64,000 nucleotides of DNA from Paenibacillus sp. LHD-117. GTDB lineage: Bacteria > Bacillota > Bacilli > Paenibacillales > Paenibacillaceae. Of the stretch, positions 8,513 through 16,541 are shown piece by piece. The translations under genes and the position numbers were made by a program. The DNA is taken from positions 110,244 through 174,243 of the forward strand of contig NZ_JAVFVT010000012.1 in assembly GCF_030929555.1 (NCBI RefSeq), in the 5' to 3' direction. A model generated the notes under the pieces. The model searched no databases. It worked only from the letters and a program-made list of their open reading frames with translations, and was not told the DNA's origin. How positions within the stretch are numbered: the stretch's first letter is position 1; each line of letters starts with the position of its first letter.

Positions 8513-9547
8513 TTAATGGGCTTGTTGAAGGCCAGCAAACAACAAATTAATCCCCCCGCCCAGCAGCTTGCGCTTTCGCTCTTCGAGCTGGTCTGCGATC
8601 CGATGCAGGCTCTCCAGCATGTAAAGGTTGAATGCAACCAGATCGGGCGGCGCGAAAGGATTCGCCAGGAGCTGCCCATGATATCGCACAGCGATTTCGG
8701 CGTAGGGCTTCATGCAGCCGCGTACGTATATGGCCGCTTCGATTCGCTCCTTCGACAATGCGGTAGAATTGTAGCCTGGTTGGAAGTCTCTTGCTGTGGA
8801 ATCGCTAACAACGGCGCTATCTATACCAGCTGCGATCATCGCCAGCAAGCCGTTATAGCTACCGTCCGCGAGATCTTCCTCCCAATCGGCCCAGTCGTCT
8901 AGCATCTGAAGCGTCATGAGCGTGATATCGACGGCTTCTTCGGTGGCTGCGATCCGCTCTGCCAGGGTCGATTCACTTACTTTAAGCGTTTTCCCCAATT
9001 CGCCTTGGGAATCATGCAGCAGCAACGCCCCGACGACGCTGATCTTCACGGGTCCGGCCTTGCCGGCTGTAAGCAGCGGATTCGTCAGGAAGTAGTTCCC
9101 TCGCCCTTCGTTCACGACGCTGTCCGCCCATATTCTGGCGTAACCATCGTAATAGCGCCAGAACGGGCTGTCGGACGGGAACAGTCCACGGAAAATGCGG
9201 AACATCTCTAGCTGGAGCATGTTGCCGAGAGCGAGCTGAATCTTCCAATCGCCTCCTGCAACATTGCTGTCCATCACATCGTCTTGAATAAAAAAGTAGA
9301 GCATGCCATATACATTGGCAAGCGCTAGTTGTCCGCACTGCTCGTCCGATAACGAGGCCGAATCCTGCATCCAAAACGGCAGAAGCGTGCAGATATAATC
9401 CTTGCCGCCATCCTTGTCGACGGGGTCGAATTTGGCCGCGTACGTGAGTCCCGTCTCGTTCAATGGGGGAGGGAAACTTGCAATAGCTTCCATAGCATTG
9501 CCGTAAACTCGGGTTAATTGAGGTTTATATCGATCGTACCACTCCAT
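8513..9547 (-). CDS. Class I isoprenoid-synthase-like enzyme (ComQ-like), candidate peptide prenyltransferase
   Basis: 344 residues, all helical in appearance. The first aspartate-rich motif is DDVMD at residues 89-93 within 'MLYFFIQDDVMDSN'. The second acidic cluster is 'LDDWADWEED' at 216-225, located as expected for the trans-isoprenyl diphosphate synthase fold. The start has GGAGGA nine bases upstream. Its nearest functional analogue in gene context is ComQ, which makes or binds an isoprenyl diphosphate and attaches it to a Trp of ComX. Here the next gene encodes a small precursor with Trp at the second-last position. It could instead be a terpene synthase; no other terpenoid genes are nearby. 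The fold call is fairly sure, the substrate is not. Confidence 0.72.
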   Translation of the reverse strand: MEWYDRYKPQLTRVYGNAMEAIASFPPPLNETGLTYAAKFDPVDKDGGKDYICTLLPFWMQDSASLSDEQCGQLALANVYGMLYFFIQDDVMDSNVAGGDWKIQLALGNMLQLEMFRIFRGLFPSDSPFWRYYDGYARIWADSVVNEGRGNYFLTNPLLTAGKAGPVKISVVGALLLHDSQGELGKTLKVSESTLAERIAATEEAVDITLMTLQMLDDWADWEEDLADGSYNGLLAMIAAGIDSAVVSDSTARDFQPGYNSTALSKERIEAAIYVRGCMKPYAEIAVRYHGQLLANPFAPPDLVAFNLYMLESLHRIADQLEERKRKLLGGGINLLFAGLQQAH

Positions 9548-9684
9548 CTGCCGACATCCTCCGTTCGGACTAATTCGAAATCTCGATCTGGTTCTATATA
9601 ACTATATCACGAGACTTATTAGACCGCCTGCAGAAATTGGAAGATGCTGAAGGAATTTTACCTGTTTTCTTACGCAAGTATCTG

Positions 9685-9713
9685 TTGAGTAAATGTAAAA
9701 AATCCAGTAAAAT
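9685..9713 (+). promoter_or_regulatory. Sigma-A-like promoter of the papain-like amidase gene
   Basis: TTGAGT (9685-9690) and TAAAAT (9708-9713) are spaced by 17 bases. The predicted leader of about 130 bases contains a 9-bp perfect hairpin with a four-base loop (9776-9797) and no T run. Confidence 0.6.
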
Positions 9714-9850
9714 GGATGTGATTAAGAAAGAATCTTTCGAAACTAGACCTAAGTCGGGGGAGCGTCTATTACCTCAGAAGGTTCATTCGAACCTTCTCCT
9801 GCATTAAAGTTAATACCAGATGATAGTTCTTTAATGTGGAGGTCATAAGA

Positions 9851-10420
9851 ATGAATAGAGACAAAGAGATTTACGTGCTTCTGACGGACACCGGAACGGT
9901 CTTGACGAGAATTATACGAACGTTTACGAAGGATCCGCTTAACCACGCGTCCATCGCATTCGACCATGATCTAAACGAGGTGTACAGCTTCGGAAGGAAG
10001 AATCCGAACAATCCGTTTTTCGGCGGGTTCGTGAGGGAAGACGTGCGGGATGATTTTTTCCTGGACGCGATGTGCGCTGTATATCGCTGTACGGTCAGCG
10101 CTTCGGTTTATACGAATCTTAGGAATCAAGTCCAGCACTTCGAACAGAATCAAGACTTGTACAAATATAATCTCGTGGGCATGCTCGGCGTAGTCTTCAA
10201 TATCGAATGGGAACGCAAATATTCGTACTTCTGCTCGCAGTTCGTGGCAACGATGTTCCAGCGAAGCGGCATGAACCTGGTCGACAAATCGCCATTGCTT
10301 GTTACGCCCGGCGACCTGCAGCATACGCCGGCGCTCGAATTAGTGTATCACGGCCATCTGCACGGCTACGTCGGATGCCAGAACAGCATAGCCGCGGCAA
10401 GTACGTTCCAAACGGCCTAG
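9851..10420 (+). CDS. Permuted papain-fold (YiiX/YebB/NlpC-P60-like) protein
   Basis: 189 residues. The start at ATG 9851 is preferred because GGAGG sits at 9838-9842. An N-terminal His is found in 'DPLNHASIAFDHDLNEVYSF' and a C-terminal Cys in 'YSYFCSQFVATMF'. This His-then-Cys order is typical of circularly permuted papain-like amidases or peptidases. There is no signal peptide, so it is probably cytoplasmic or acts on lipid or peptide bonds from inside. The gene is monocistronic with its own promoter and a strong terminator. The substrate is unknown, and the family call rests on the two short motifs and length. Confidence 0.65.
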   Translation: MNRDKEIYVLLTDTGTVLTRIIRTFTKDPLNHASIAFDHDLNEVYSFGRKNPNNPFFGGFVREDVRDDFFLDAMCAVYRCTVSASVYTNLRNQVQHFEQNQDLYKYNLVGMLGVVFNIEWERKYSYFCSQFVATMFQRSGMNLVDKSPLLVTPGDLQHTPALELVYHGHLHGYVGCQNSIAAASTFQTA

Positions 10421-10421
10421 A

Positions 10422-10455
10422 AGAGATCTCATTGGATGAGATCTCTTTCTTTTTG
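10422..10455 (+). terminator. Terminator after the papain-like gene
   Basis: An 11-bp perfect stem, AGAGATCTCAT/ATGAGATCTCT, has loop TGG and is followed by TTCTTTTT. Confidence 0.88.
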
Positions 10456-10523
10456 TAAGCGAGGTTGTGTTATGCTAACGATAGGCTGGTTTAAGCTACA
10501 TAGAGACTTAGGAGGGAAAGAAA

Positions 10524-11558
10524 ATGCAGAGAGCAAGTTTGGACTCGTCCTTCAATATCAAAAACTTGGAGCTTCGCAACCGCACCGTGATGGCGCCGAT
10601 GTGCCAATATTCGGTTCACGGCAAGGACGGCACGCCGACGGATTGGCATTACGTGCATTACGTCTCGCGCGCGGTAGGCGGCGTCGGGCTAATTATCATG
10701 GAGATGACGAACGTCGAGCCGGCCGGACGCATTACGGACCGCTGCCTCGGCTTATGGTCCGATGACCAGATTCCCGCATTCAAGCAAATCGTCGACGCGG
10801 CTCATGCGAACGGCGCGAAGATCGGCATTCAGATCGCGCATGCGGGCCGCAAGGCAACGGATGATCCGTCGCCAGTGGCGCCTTCCGCGATTCCGTTCGA
10901 CAGTCAATCGAAGACGCCCAGGGCGCTGACAACCGAAGAAACGAAAGCCATGGTGATCAAATTCGGAGAAGCGGCGCGCAGGGCGGTCGAAGCGGGCTTC
11001 GACACGATCGAGCTGCATGGCGCGCACGGTTATCTCCTTCATCAATTCCATTCGCCGCGCAGCAACACGCGCGACGATGAATACGGCAAGGATCTGACTT
11101 TATTCGGCCGCGAGGTCATCGCGGAAGTGAAGAAGCGGATGCCGGAAGGAATGCCGTTATTGTTCCGCATCTCGGCGCTGGAATACGCGGAAGGCGGATA
11201 CGAAATCGATTATGGCATCGAGTTGTGCCGCGCATACTTGGAAGCGGGCGTCGATTTGCTCCACATCTCCACAGGCGGAGAAGGCCATCCAAGTCCGGAG
11301 CGCCGTCCGAAGGTCGCGCCGGGCTTCCAGTTACATGCGGCTCAGGCGGTAAAGGAAGCGCTTGGCGTGCCGGTCATCGCGGTCGGCATGCTCGACGATC
11401 CGCAAGTCGCGGCAGAAGCGCTCGCAAGCGGCAAAGCGGATCTGATCGCCGTCGCCCGCGGACTGCTTCGCGATCCGTATTGGGCGCTGCATGCCATCGC
11501 GGCAAGCGGCGGCAATTACAAGTCCGCCGTGCCGACTCCGTACGAGCGGGGCTTTTGA
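10524..11558 (+). CDS. namA: Old Yellow Enzyme-type NADPH:flavin oxidoreductase (YqjM/NamA-like)
   Basis: 344 residues, close to full length for the YqjM/NamA class. Typical features are 'MAPMCQYSVHGKDG' (Cys and Tyr of the YqjM-type active site), 'IGIQIAHAGRKA', the substrate-binding His pair in 'ELHGAHGYLLHQF', 'VAVARGLLRDPYW' and the C-terminal 'YERGF' with the Arg finger. It is an FMN-dependent, cytosolic reductase of activated C=C bonds (enals, quinones, nitro compounds). AGGAGGG precedes the ATG. It has no evident operon partner; LapA follows after about 100 bases. The physiological substrate is unknown. Confidence 0.9.
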   Translation: MQRASLDSSFNIKNLELRNRTVMAPMCQYSVHGKDGTPTDWHYVHYVSRAVGGVGLIIMEMTNVEPAGRITDRCLGLWSDDQIPAFKQIVDAAHANGAKIGIQIAHAGRKATDDPSPVAPSAIPFDSQSKTPRALTTEETKAMVIKFGEAARRAVEAGFDTIELHGAHGYLLHQFHSPRSNTRDDEYGKDLTLFGREVIAEVKKRMPEGMPLLFRISALEYAEGGYEIDYGIELCRAYLEAGVDLLHISTGGEGHPSPERRPKVAPGFQLHAAQAVKEALGVPVIAVGMLDDPQVAAEALASGKADLIAVARGLLRDPYWALHAIAASGGNYKSAVPTPYERGF

Positions 11559-11661
11559 TCCGTGAAGGAACTAGACTAATTGGCCCAATTATGAGACTCT
11601 AAGGTAAATCATGGCTATAAGAGGTTGTTCAAAAAGTCATTGGTCATAAGGGGGATGTCTC

Positions 11662-12027
11662 ATGAAAGGTCAAGGCATGTTAATCTCGGCGTTCGTCTTC
11701 GCGCTCGTTATTGCTATATTTGCCGTCATTAACGTGGAACAGGTCGAAGTGAATTTCCTGTTCGCGAAGACGGCGACTCCGCTCATTCTGGTCATTCTGG
11801 TCTCTACGCTGCTCGGTGGGTTAACCGTAGGCTTGTTCGGCATGCTGCGAATATTCAAGCTGCAGCGCACGGTGAAATCGTTGGAGAAGAAAGTAGTCGA
11901 GATGACAGAAGCTGCCGAACCGTTCGAAGCGGCGTTCGGGAGCTCGAGCGCAAGGAAGACGCAGGCGGAACCGCAGGATGCCGCGGACAACGCAGCCGCC
12001 GGTTATCAGAATCTCAGGAACGATTGA
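11662..12027 (+). CDS. LapA-domain (DUF1049) small membrane protein
   Basis: 121 residues. The protein has two hydrophobic segments (about residues 6-26 and 38-62) separated by 'INVEQVEVNFLFAKTATPL', a pattern typical of the LapA/DUF1049 family. A coiled-coil-like basic/acidic tail ('LQRTVKSLEKKVVEMTEAAE') follows. The ribosome site is GGGGGAT. Members are inner-membrane proteins linked to lipid or envelope homeostasis in other bacteria; in Firmicutes the role is undefined. The next gene starts 37 bases after the stop, suggesting cotranscription. Confidence 0.78.
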   Translation: MKGQGMLISAFVFALVIAIFAVINVEQVEVNFLFAKTATPLILVILVSTLLGGLTVGLFGMLRIFKLQRTVKSLEKKVVEMTEAAEPFEAAFGSSSARKTQAEPQDAADNAAAGYQNLRND

Positions 12028-12064
12028 CGACAGACGACAGATGACGGAGCAAGAGGAAACGCAC

Positions 12065-13036
12065 ATGGTCCATGCAAAGGATAAAAAAATACTGACCCGG
12101 CTGTACACCTATGCCTGCCACGAGGATGAAGCCGAGCTATGCGGGCTCGAGCTGCGCACGTTATTCCGCAAGCGGACGGAGGCAGGAATCGCAGCCTTCG
12201 TTGCGGATCCGGGAACGCCGGCCGTCGGCGTTAGCCGAAGCCCGTTCCTGAAGCGCAGGCTGGACGCGGCATTCAGGTCCGAGACGCTGGAAGGATTGAT
12301 CGAGGAGCTGGACGGCTACGATTTGTCCGGGCAGACGTTTAAGGTGTATTTTACGGACGGCGACGAGCGCCATACCTATAAGGAGAAGCGCGAACTGGAG
12401 AGACGGGTCGGCGCGAATCTGACGGGCACGGCGGATATGCGAAGCCCGCAGCGACGGTTCGGATTGGCCAGATTCAAGGGCGAGTGGCTGTTCGGGCCTT
12501 GCGAGGATAACGACGCTACGTGGCTAAGCCACCAGGCCAAGCCGCAAAATTACTCCACGGCGCTCCCGACCCGAGCGGCGCGGGCACTGGTGAATATCGC
12601 CGCAGGTTCCGAAACGCGCGGCGTCCGCTTGGTCGATCCCTGCTGCGGCATGGGAACGGTGCTGATCGAAGCGTTGTCGATGGGCATCGACACGGAAGGC
12701 TTCGAGATCAATCCGCTCGCGGTACGAGGCGCCAGAGCGAACTTGGCGCATTTCGGTTATTCCGGCCAAGCCGTTACGAAAGGCGACATGCTGCAACTGC
12801 AAGCGCCGCAACGATATGACGCGGCGATCCTCGACATGCCGTACAATCTCTGTTCGGTCCTGCCGTCAGAAGAGCAGCTGGCAATGTTGCGATCGCTTAG
12901 GCGTATGGCGGACAGAGCAGTCGTCGTAACGACAGAAAACATAGTCAACCAGCTCGTATCGTCCGATTTCCGCGTCGTAGACGGAGCTAAGCTAAGCAAA
13001 GGCACTTTCAAGCGCTTTATAAGTGTAGTAGAATAA
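12065..13036 (+). CDS. TRM11/UPF0020-like RNA (guanine-N2) methyltransferase
   Basis: 323 residues. The ATG at 12065 is chosen for the AGAGG site seven bases upstream. The N-terminal part resembles a THUMP/ferredoxin-like RNA-binding region. The C-terminal Rossmann methyltransferase has a SAM loop in 'VRLVDPCCGMGTVLIEALSM', an acidic loop 'TEGFEINPLAVRGARANL' and the catalytic 'DMPYNL' (the D/N-P-P-Y class motif). It is likely to methylate guanosine N2 in tRNA or rRNA; the exact target is uncertain. The Met in place of the first Pro of DPPY is a minor departure. It is located directly after lapA. Confidence 0.75.
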   Translation: MVHAKDKKILTRLYTYACHEDEAELCGLELRTLFRKRTEAGIAAFVADPGTPAVGVSRSPFLKRRLDAAFRSETLEGLIEELDGYDLSGQTFKVYFTDGDERHTYKEKRELERRVGANLTGTADMRSPQRRFGLARFKGEWLFGPCEDNDATWLSHQAKPQNYSTALPTRAARALVNIAAGSETRGVRLVDPCCGMGTVLIEALSMGIDTEGFEINPLAVRGARANLAHFGYSGQAVTKGDMLQLQAPQRYDAAILDMPYNLCSVLPSEEQLAMLRSLRRMADRAVVVTTENIVNQLVSSDFRVVDGAKLSKGTFKRFISVVE

Positions 13037-13068
13037 GAAGATGCGGAGCATAAAAGCGAGGTGAACCT

Positions 13069-13269
13069 ATGTCTGCGAATGAACAGAACGAAGCCGTAGA
13101 GCAGCCGAAGAAGCTGTCCCAAGCGGAGCGCGCGAAGCAACTGCTGGCTCAGAAGAAACAGGGACAATCGGGTCTGCCGGGCCAGAAGAACTTCTCGACC
13201 GGAACTCAGGAGCTCAGAAGCCAAAATACGAAGAAGGTTAACAACCAACGCAAGAAAATGGGTGTGTAA
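13069..13269 (+). CDS. Small basic hypothetical protein
   Basis: 66 residues, rich in Lys, Gln and Asn ('AERAKQLLAQKKQGQ', 'SQNTKKVNNQRKKMGV'), with no membrane segment and probably largely disordered. GCGAGGTG precedes the ATG and a good terminator follows at 13277-13315, so it is likely a real gene at the end of the lapA-methyltransferase unit. A nucleic-acid-binding role would suit the charge but nothing else supports it. I do not recognise the family. Confidence 0.65.
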   Translation: MSANEQNEAVEQPKKLSQAERAKQLLAQKKQGQSGLPGQKNFSTGTQELRSQNTKKVNNQRKKMGV

Positions 13270-13276
13270 CCGACGG

Positions 13277-13315
13277 GAACGCCATCCGGCATGAAGCCGG
13301 GGGCGTTCTTTTTTT
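13277..13315 (+). terminator. Terminator after the small basic protein gene
   Basis: GAACGCC (13277-13283) pairs with GGCGTTC (13302-13308), with an inner CCGGC/GCCGG stem. Seven T residues follow. Confidence 0.88.
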
Positions 13316-13316
13316 C

Positions 13317-13415
13317 GAAATATAAGGAAGTATAAGTTTTCTCTATACTGTGCTTATATTTCTCGGAATGAAACGCGCTTCGCCGCCAAAGGATGACGAC
13401 AGCCGTTTCACCTTG
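13317..13415 (+). repeat. 99-base dispersed intergenic repeat, copy A
   Basis: This stretch is about 85-90% identical, over the same 99-base length, to 39402-39500. The first half is an imperfect palindrome ('GAAATATAAG...AGTATA...TATACT...CTTATATTTC'). The second half begins GAAACG and ends CGTTTC. Both copies sit in intergenic space, here just after a terminator, with no coding potential seen. Confidence 0.85.
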
Positions 13416-13542
13416 TGTCCGCGGACCCTTCTGAAAGGAATAATTCGGAAATCATTGGCGAATGCTGTTGAAAATAGGCCGGTGTCCAGTCACAATACGG
13501 CGCGGGCGCGAATACGATATACCATAGGGAGGATGTTGTCTC

Positions 13543-14982
13543 TTGAAGGCAGGGAGATTCGGACTGCTTCTGTTCAGCGCTGTGATCGTCATTGCGCCGT
13601 CTATTCTTGTCTGCAAATATGAAAGCGCATTAGCCTCATCCTCTTCGCAAGCAAGCTTGGCGGCAAGCCACGATCGGGATTGGACCATTCATTATTCCCC
13701 GCGGGAAACTACCGGTGTGAAGCGGGCCAAGCTAGAACCCGAAACCGGAGCCTACTTGGGAGCGTACGTGCTCCAAGACGATTCGATCGGCCAAAGCATG
13801 GAGCGCTTTAACCAATTGACTGGCAGGGATCATGCGTCCTTCTTCAAATACGTGGGCTACGGACAACCTTTCCCCGTGAAGTGGGTGCGCGACGTCGCGG
13901 CGGCCGGGGCGTTCCCGCATATCGCGTGGGAGCCGAACAACGGCTTGGATGAAGTTCGGGACGATGCCTACTTGCGCGAGTTCGCAGCGCAAGCGCATGA
14001 CGCAGATGTACCGATTCTGCTGCGATTCGCCTCGGAGATGAACGGGACGTGGACTTCCTATAGCGGCAATCCGGAGCTCTACAAGGAAAAATGGCGTCTC
14101 GTCCACGATGTTTTTGAAGAAGTGTCCCCGAACACGGCGATGTTATGGTCCGTGCTCGCGATGCCGGAGAAGCCGATGGCGGATTATTATCCGGGTGACG
14201 AGCTTGTTGATTGGGTCGGCGTTAACATCTATAGCGTCCGTTACCATAACGGGGACCGTAGTTACCCTGCGGACCGTGAAGATCCGCTGGATCTGCTGAA
14301 CGCGGTGTACGACCGTTTCAGCCGTACGAAACTGATCGCCGTCTCCGAGTTCGGCGCGAGCCATTATACGACGACGGACGGCAAGCGGGATATCGGATTC
14401 GCGGCCCAAAAGATAAGGCGGCTGTACGGCGCATTGGAAGACCGCTATCCAAGAGTAAAAGCGGTTTATTATTTTGATGTGAACAACATTTCCGCCTTCA
14501 ACCCTTCCCGAAGGGTGAACGATTATTCGATTACGGGAGAGCAAGCGCTGCTGGACGCTTACGGGGAGGCAACGGCCTCGAACTATTTTGCGGGGCATAT
14601 CGCGTCGGCGGCGGGCGTTAAGGGTAACAATCAACATGGGGAATCGCATCGGGAGTCGTATACGTTCAGAGGAAAGCTGTTCGAATCGAAAGGCGTGTTA
14701 TACGCGGATGAATCCTTCTTCACCGATTATTTGGGCATCAAGCTTACCCGGATATCGAAGGATGCGAACGGTTCGGAGATCGTGTCGGCGGAGCGCAGGA
14801 TCGGGGAAGATTCAACCACGGTCACGGCGCGGCTCGTCAAACGTTCGATTAAGGCCGGATACACGAATCCGCATGGCGCGCAGGTCATGAGGAAGCTTCG
14901 AGCCATCGCTGTTCTCGAGACCATTCGGGCGCTCGGATATCAGGCAGTAGTGGACGATACTGACATCTGGATTGAGGAATGA
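13543..14982 (+). CDS. Secreted GH26-like glycoside hydrolase with C-terminal stalk domain
   Basis: 479 residues from a TTG start at 13543 preceded by AGGGAGGA. An N-terminal signal peptide ('FGLLLFSAVIVIAPSILVC') is followed by a TIM-barrel domain. Two candidate catalytic glutamates are visible: 'RFASEMNGTW' (the acid/base EMNG motif of GH26 mannanases) and 'IAVSEFGAS' (nucleophile). The C-terminal ~110 residues ('FESKGVLYADESFFTDYLGIK', ending 'DIWIEE') look like a copper-amine-oxidase-type stalk/wall domain. It probably cleaves beta-1,4-mannan or a related glucan outside the cell. The clan-level call is good; the exact substrate is not determined. Confidence 0.75.
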   Translation: MKAGRFGLLLFSAVIVIAPSILVCKYESALASSSSQASLAASHDRDWTIHYSPRETTGVKRAKLEPETGAYLGAYVLQDDSIGQSMERFNQLTGRDHASFFKYVGYGQPFPVKWVRDVAAAGAFPHIAWEPNNGLDEVRDDAYLREFAAQAHDADVPILLRFASEMNGTWTSYSGNPELYKEKWRLVHDVFEEVSPNTAMLWSVLAMPEKPMADYYPGDELVDWVGVNIYSVRYHNGDRSYPADREDPLDLLNAVYDRFSRTKLIAVSEFGASHYTTTDGKRDIGFAAQKIRRLYGALEDRYPRVKAVYYFDVNNISAFNPSRRVNDYSITGEQALLDAYGEATASNYFAGHIASAAGVKGNNQHGESHRESYTFRGKLFESKGVLYADESFFTDYLGIKLTRISKDANGSEIVSAERRIGEDSTTVTARLVKRSIKAGYTNPHGAQVMRKLRAIAVLETIRALGYQAVVDDTDIWIEE

Positions 14983-15044
14983 AATAAGGCGAGTCCCCGC
15001 ATAATGAGGTTAGACCATCATCTTGTTCATGGAGGGATTCGGAT

Positions 15045-15743
15045 ATGGCGGCGGGCTCATCTTTGCTAAACGTCTATTTGCTGGCCGGCGTAAAAACAAC
15101 AACCTGCGCTTTCAACGCATGCAAGGAAAAACTCGAAGCGCAATTGAAATCGGAAGGCATCGATCCTGTCATTCAAGTTCTCTTCCCGTATGGGGATGCC
15201 AGCAGAAACTTGGTCAGGCAGGTGTTGGAAGTCAGATCCGACCTGTCGAATCGCATGAAAGCGGGACGCATCGGCGGCCGCAAGGTTTGGGAGCAGCTTA
15301 AGGATTCGGTCAAAGACGAAAGCGGCCGTTTCCTGCTCATCGGACACAGCGGAGGCGGTGCGGCTGCTTACCAGGCAGCCAAGCTGCTCGAGGAGAATGG
15401 GCTCATCCGGGACTTCCGGGTCGTTCAAGTAGGATCGCCCCGTACGCCGATTCATCCTCGTCTTCAAGCTAAAGTGAGCTATTTCCATTCCGTCGACAGC
15501 CTCGGGAAGCAGAACGATCCGATTACCCGGATCGGAACTTGGGGCGGTTGGATTCGGAAGGGCAATTCGGTTCCGCGGTGGAGCCATTACAAGTACGCCC
15601 CAGGATACGTGGAAGGCATTCCGGTCATCGGGGGCCATGCTGATTATTTTCGCCATACGGAACCATTCGTGGACACCGAATCCATCTGCAACCTCGACAA
15701 GACGATCTCTCGCGTAGGCGCTTGGTTGAAAGGCTGGCTCTAA
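15045..15743 (+). CDS. Alpha/beta-hydrolase, lipase-like
   Basis: 232 residues with the nucleophile elbow 'FLLIGHSGGGAAAYQAAKLL' (G-H-S-G-G) at about residues 97-115. A later Asp and His ('HSVDSLGKQNDP', 'GGHADYFRH') are suitable for the catalytic triad. There is no obvious signal peptide. GGAGG (15031-15035) precedes the ATG by nine bases. It resembles small intracellular esterases or lipases of the alpha/beta-hydrolase fold seen in Paenibacillus. The substrate is unknown. The next gene (hemolysin III) begins 54 bases later and may share a transcript. Confidence 0.7.
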   Translation: MAAGSSLLNVYLLAGVKTTTCAFNACKEKLEAQLKSEGIDPVIQVLFPYGDASRNLVRQVLEVRSDLSNRMKAGRIGGRKVWEQLKDSVKDESGRFLLIGHSGGGAAAYQAAKLLEENGLIRDFRVVQVGSPRTPIHPRLQAKVSYFHSVDSLGKQNDPITRIGTWGGWIRKGNSVPRWSHYKYAPGYVEGIPVIGGHADYFRHTEPFVDTESICNLDKTISRVGAWLKGWL

Positions 15744-15797
15744 TCCATTAGACTGAAGGCAGCGACAAAATATCCGCCTTCAGGAGTTGATTCCGTT

Positions 15798-16442
15798 ATG
15801 GCCAATACCCACACGTTCTCGAAGGGCGAAGAGATTGCCAACGCCGTTACGCACGGCATCGGCGCTTTGCTCAGCATAGCGGCCCTGGTGCTGCTCATCG
15901 TATTCGCTTCCTTGAAAGGAACGGCGACCCATGTCGTCAGCTTTACGATCTATGGCTCTGCGATGCTGCTGCTCTATCTGGCATCCACGCTTGTCCACAG
16001 CTTCCCGCAGGGTAAAGCGAAGAAAGTATTCGAATCGCTTGACCATTCCTTTATTTATGTATTCATAGCCGGCACGTATACGCCGATTTTGTTCCACATC
16101 GTACAAGGCGCGTTAGGATGGGCTTTGTTCGGCATTGTATGGGGCGTGGCTGTCGTCGGCGCCATGTTCAAAGCGTTTTTCGCATCCAGGTTTTTGTTCA
16201 CGTCCACGATTCTGTACATCGCCATGGGCTGGATTATCGTCTTCGCCTGGAAGCCGCTTGTGACGCATCTGGCACCGGGAGGCCTGCAGCTGCTGATCAC
16301 CGGAGGTCTGCTGTATACAGTGGGAACGGTGTTCTATGTGTGGCGGAGTTTCCCGTATCACCACGCGGTATGGCATATGTTCGTGCTGGGCGGTTCCATC
16401 GTCCATTTTTTTGCCATCATCCTATACGTGCTGCCGGCCTAA
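15798..16442 (+). CDS. Hemolysin III / TrhA family membrane protein
   Basis: 214 residues with seven predicted membrane helices. The family signature is seen near the N-terminus ('SKGEEIANAVTHGIGALLS'), in 'LYLASTLVHSFPQGKAKKVFESLDHSFIYVFIAGTYTPI' split over residues ~50-95, and in the C-terminal 'YHHAVWHMFVLGGSIVHFF'. The conserved His and Asp residues are those proposed to bind a metal in the PAQR/CREST superfamily. It acts in the cytoplasmic membrane, and TrhA in B. subtilis is linked to membrane fluidity homeostasis. The start ATG has AGGAG upstream. Confidence 0.9.
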   Translation: MANTHTFSKGEEIANAVTHGIGALLSIAALVLLIVFASLKGTATHVVSFTIYGSAMLLLYLASTLVHSFPQGKAKKVFESLDHSFIYVFIAGTYTPILFHIVQGALGWALFGIVWGVAVVGAMFKAFFASRFLFTSTILYIAMGWIIVFAWKPLVTHLAPGGLQLLITGGLLYTVGTVFYVWRSFPYHHAVWHMFVLGGSIVHFFAIILYVLPA

Positions 16443-16541
16443 GGGACGGCTGTTTTTTTGTTTTCAAGCTGTTTTCCTGGCTGCGCCGCCGGAATTCGAG
16501 CCGACGGCCGCGCTTCGGCGGGGGCTGCGAGCGGCCTTGGC

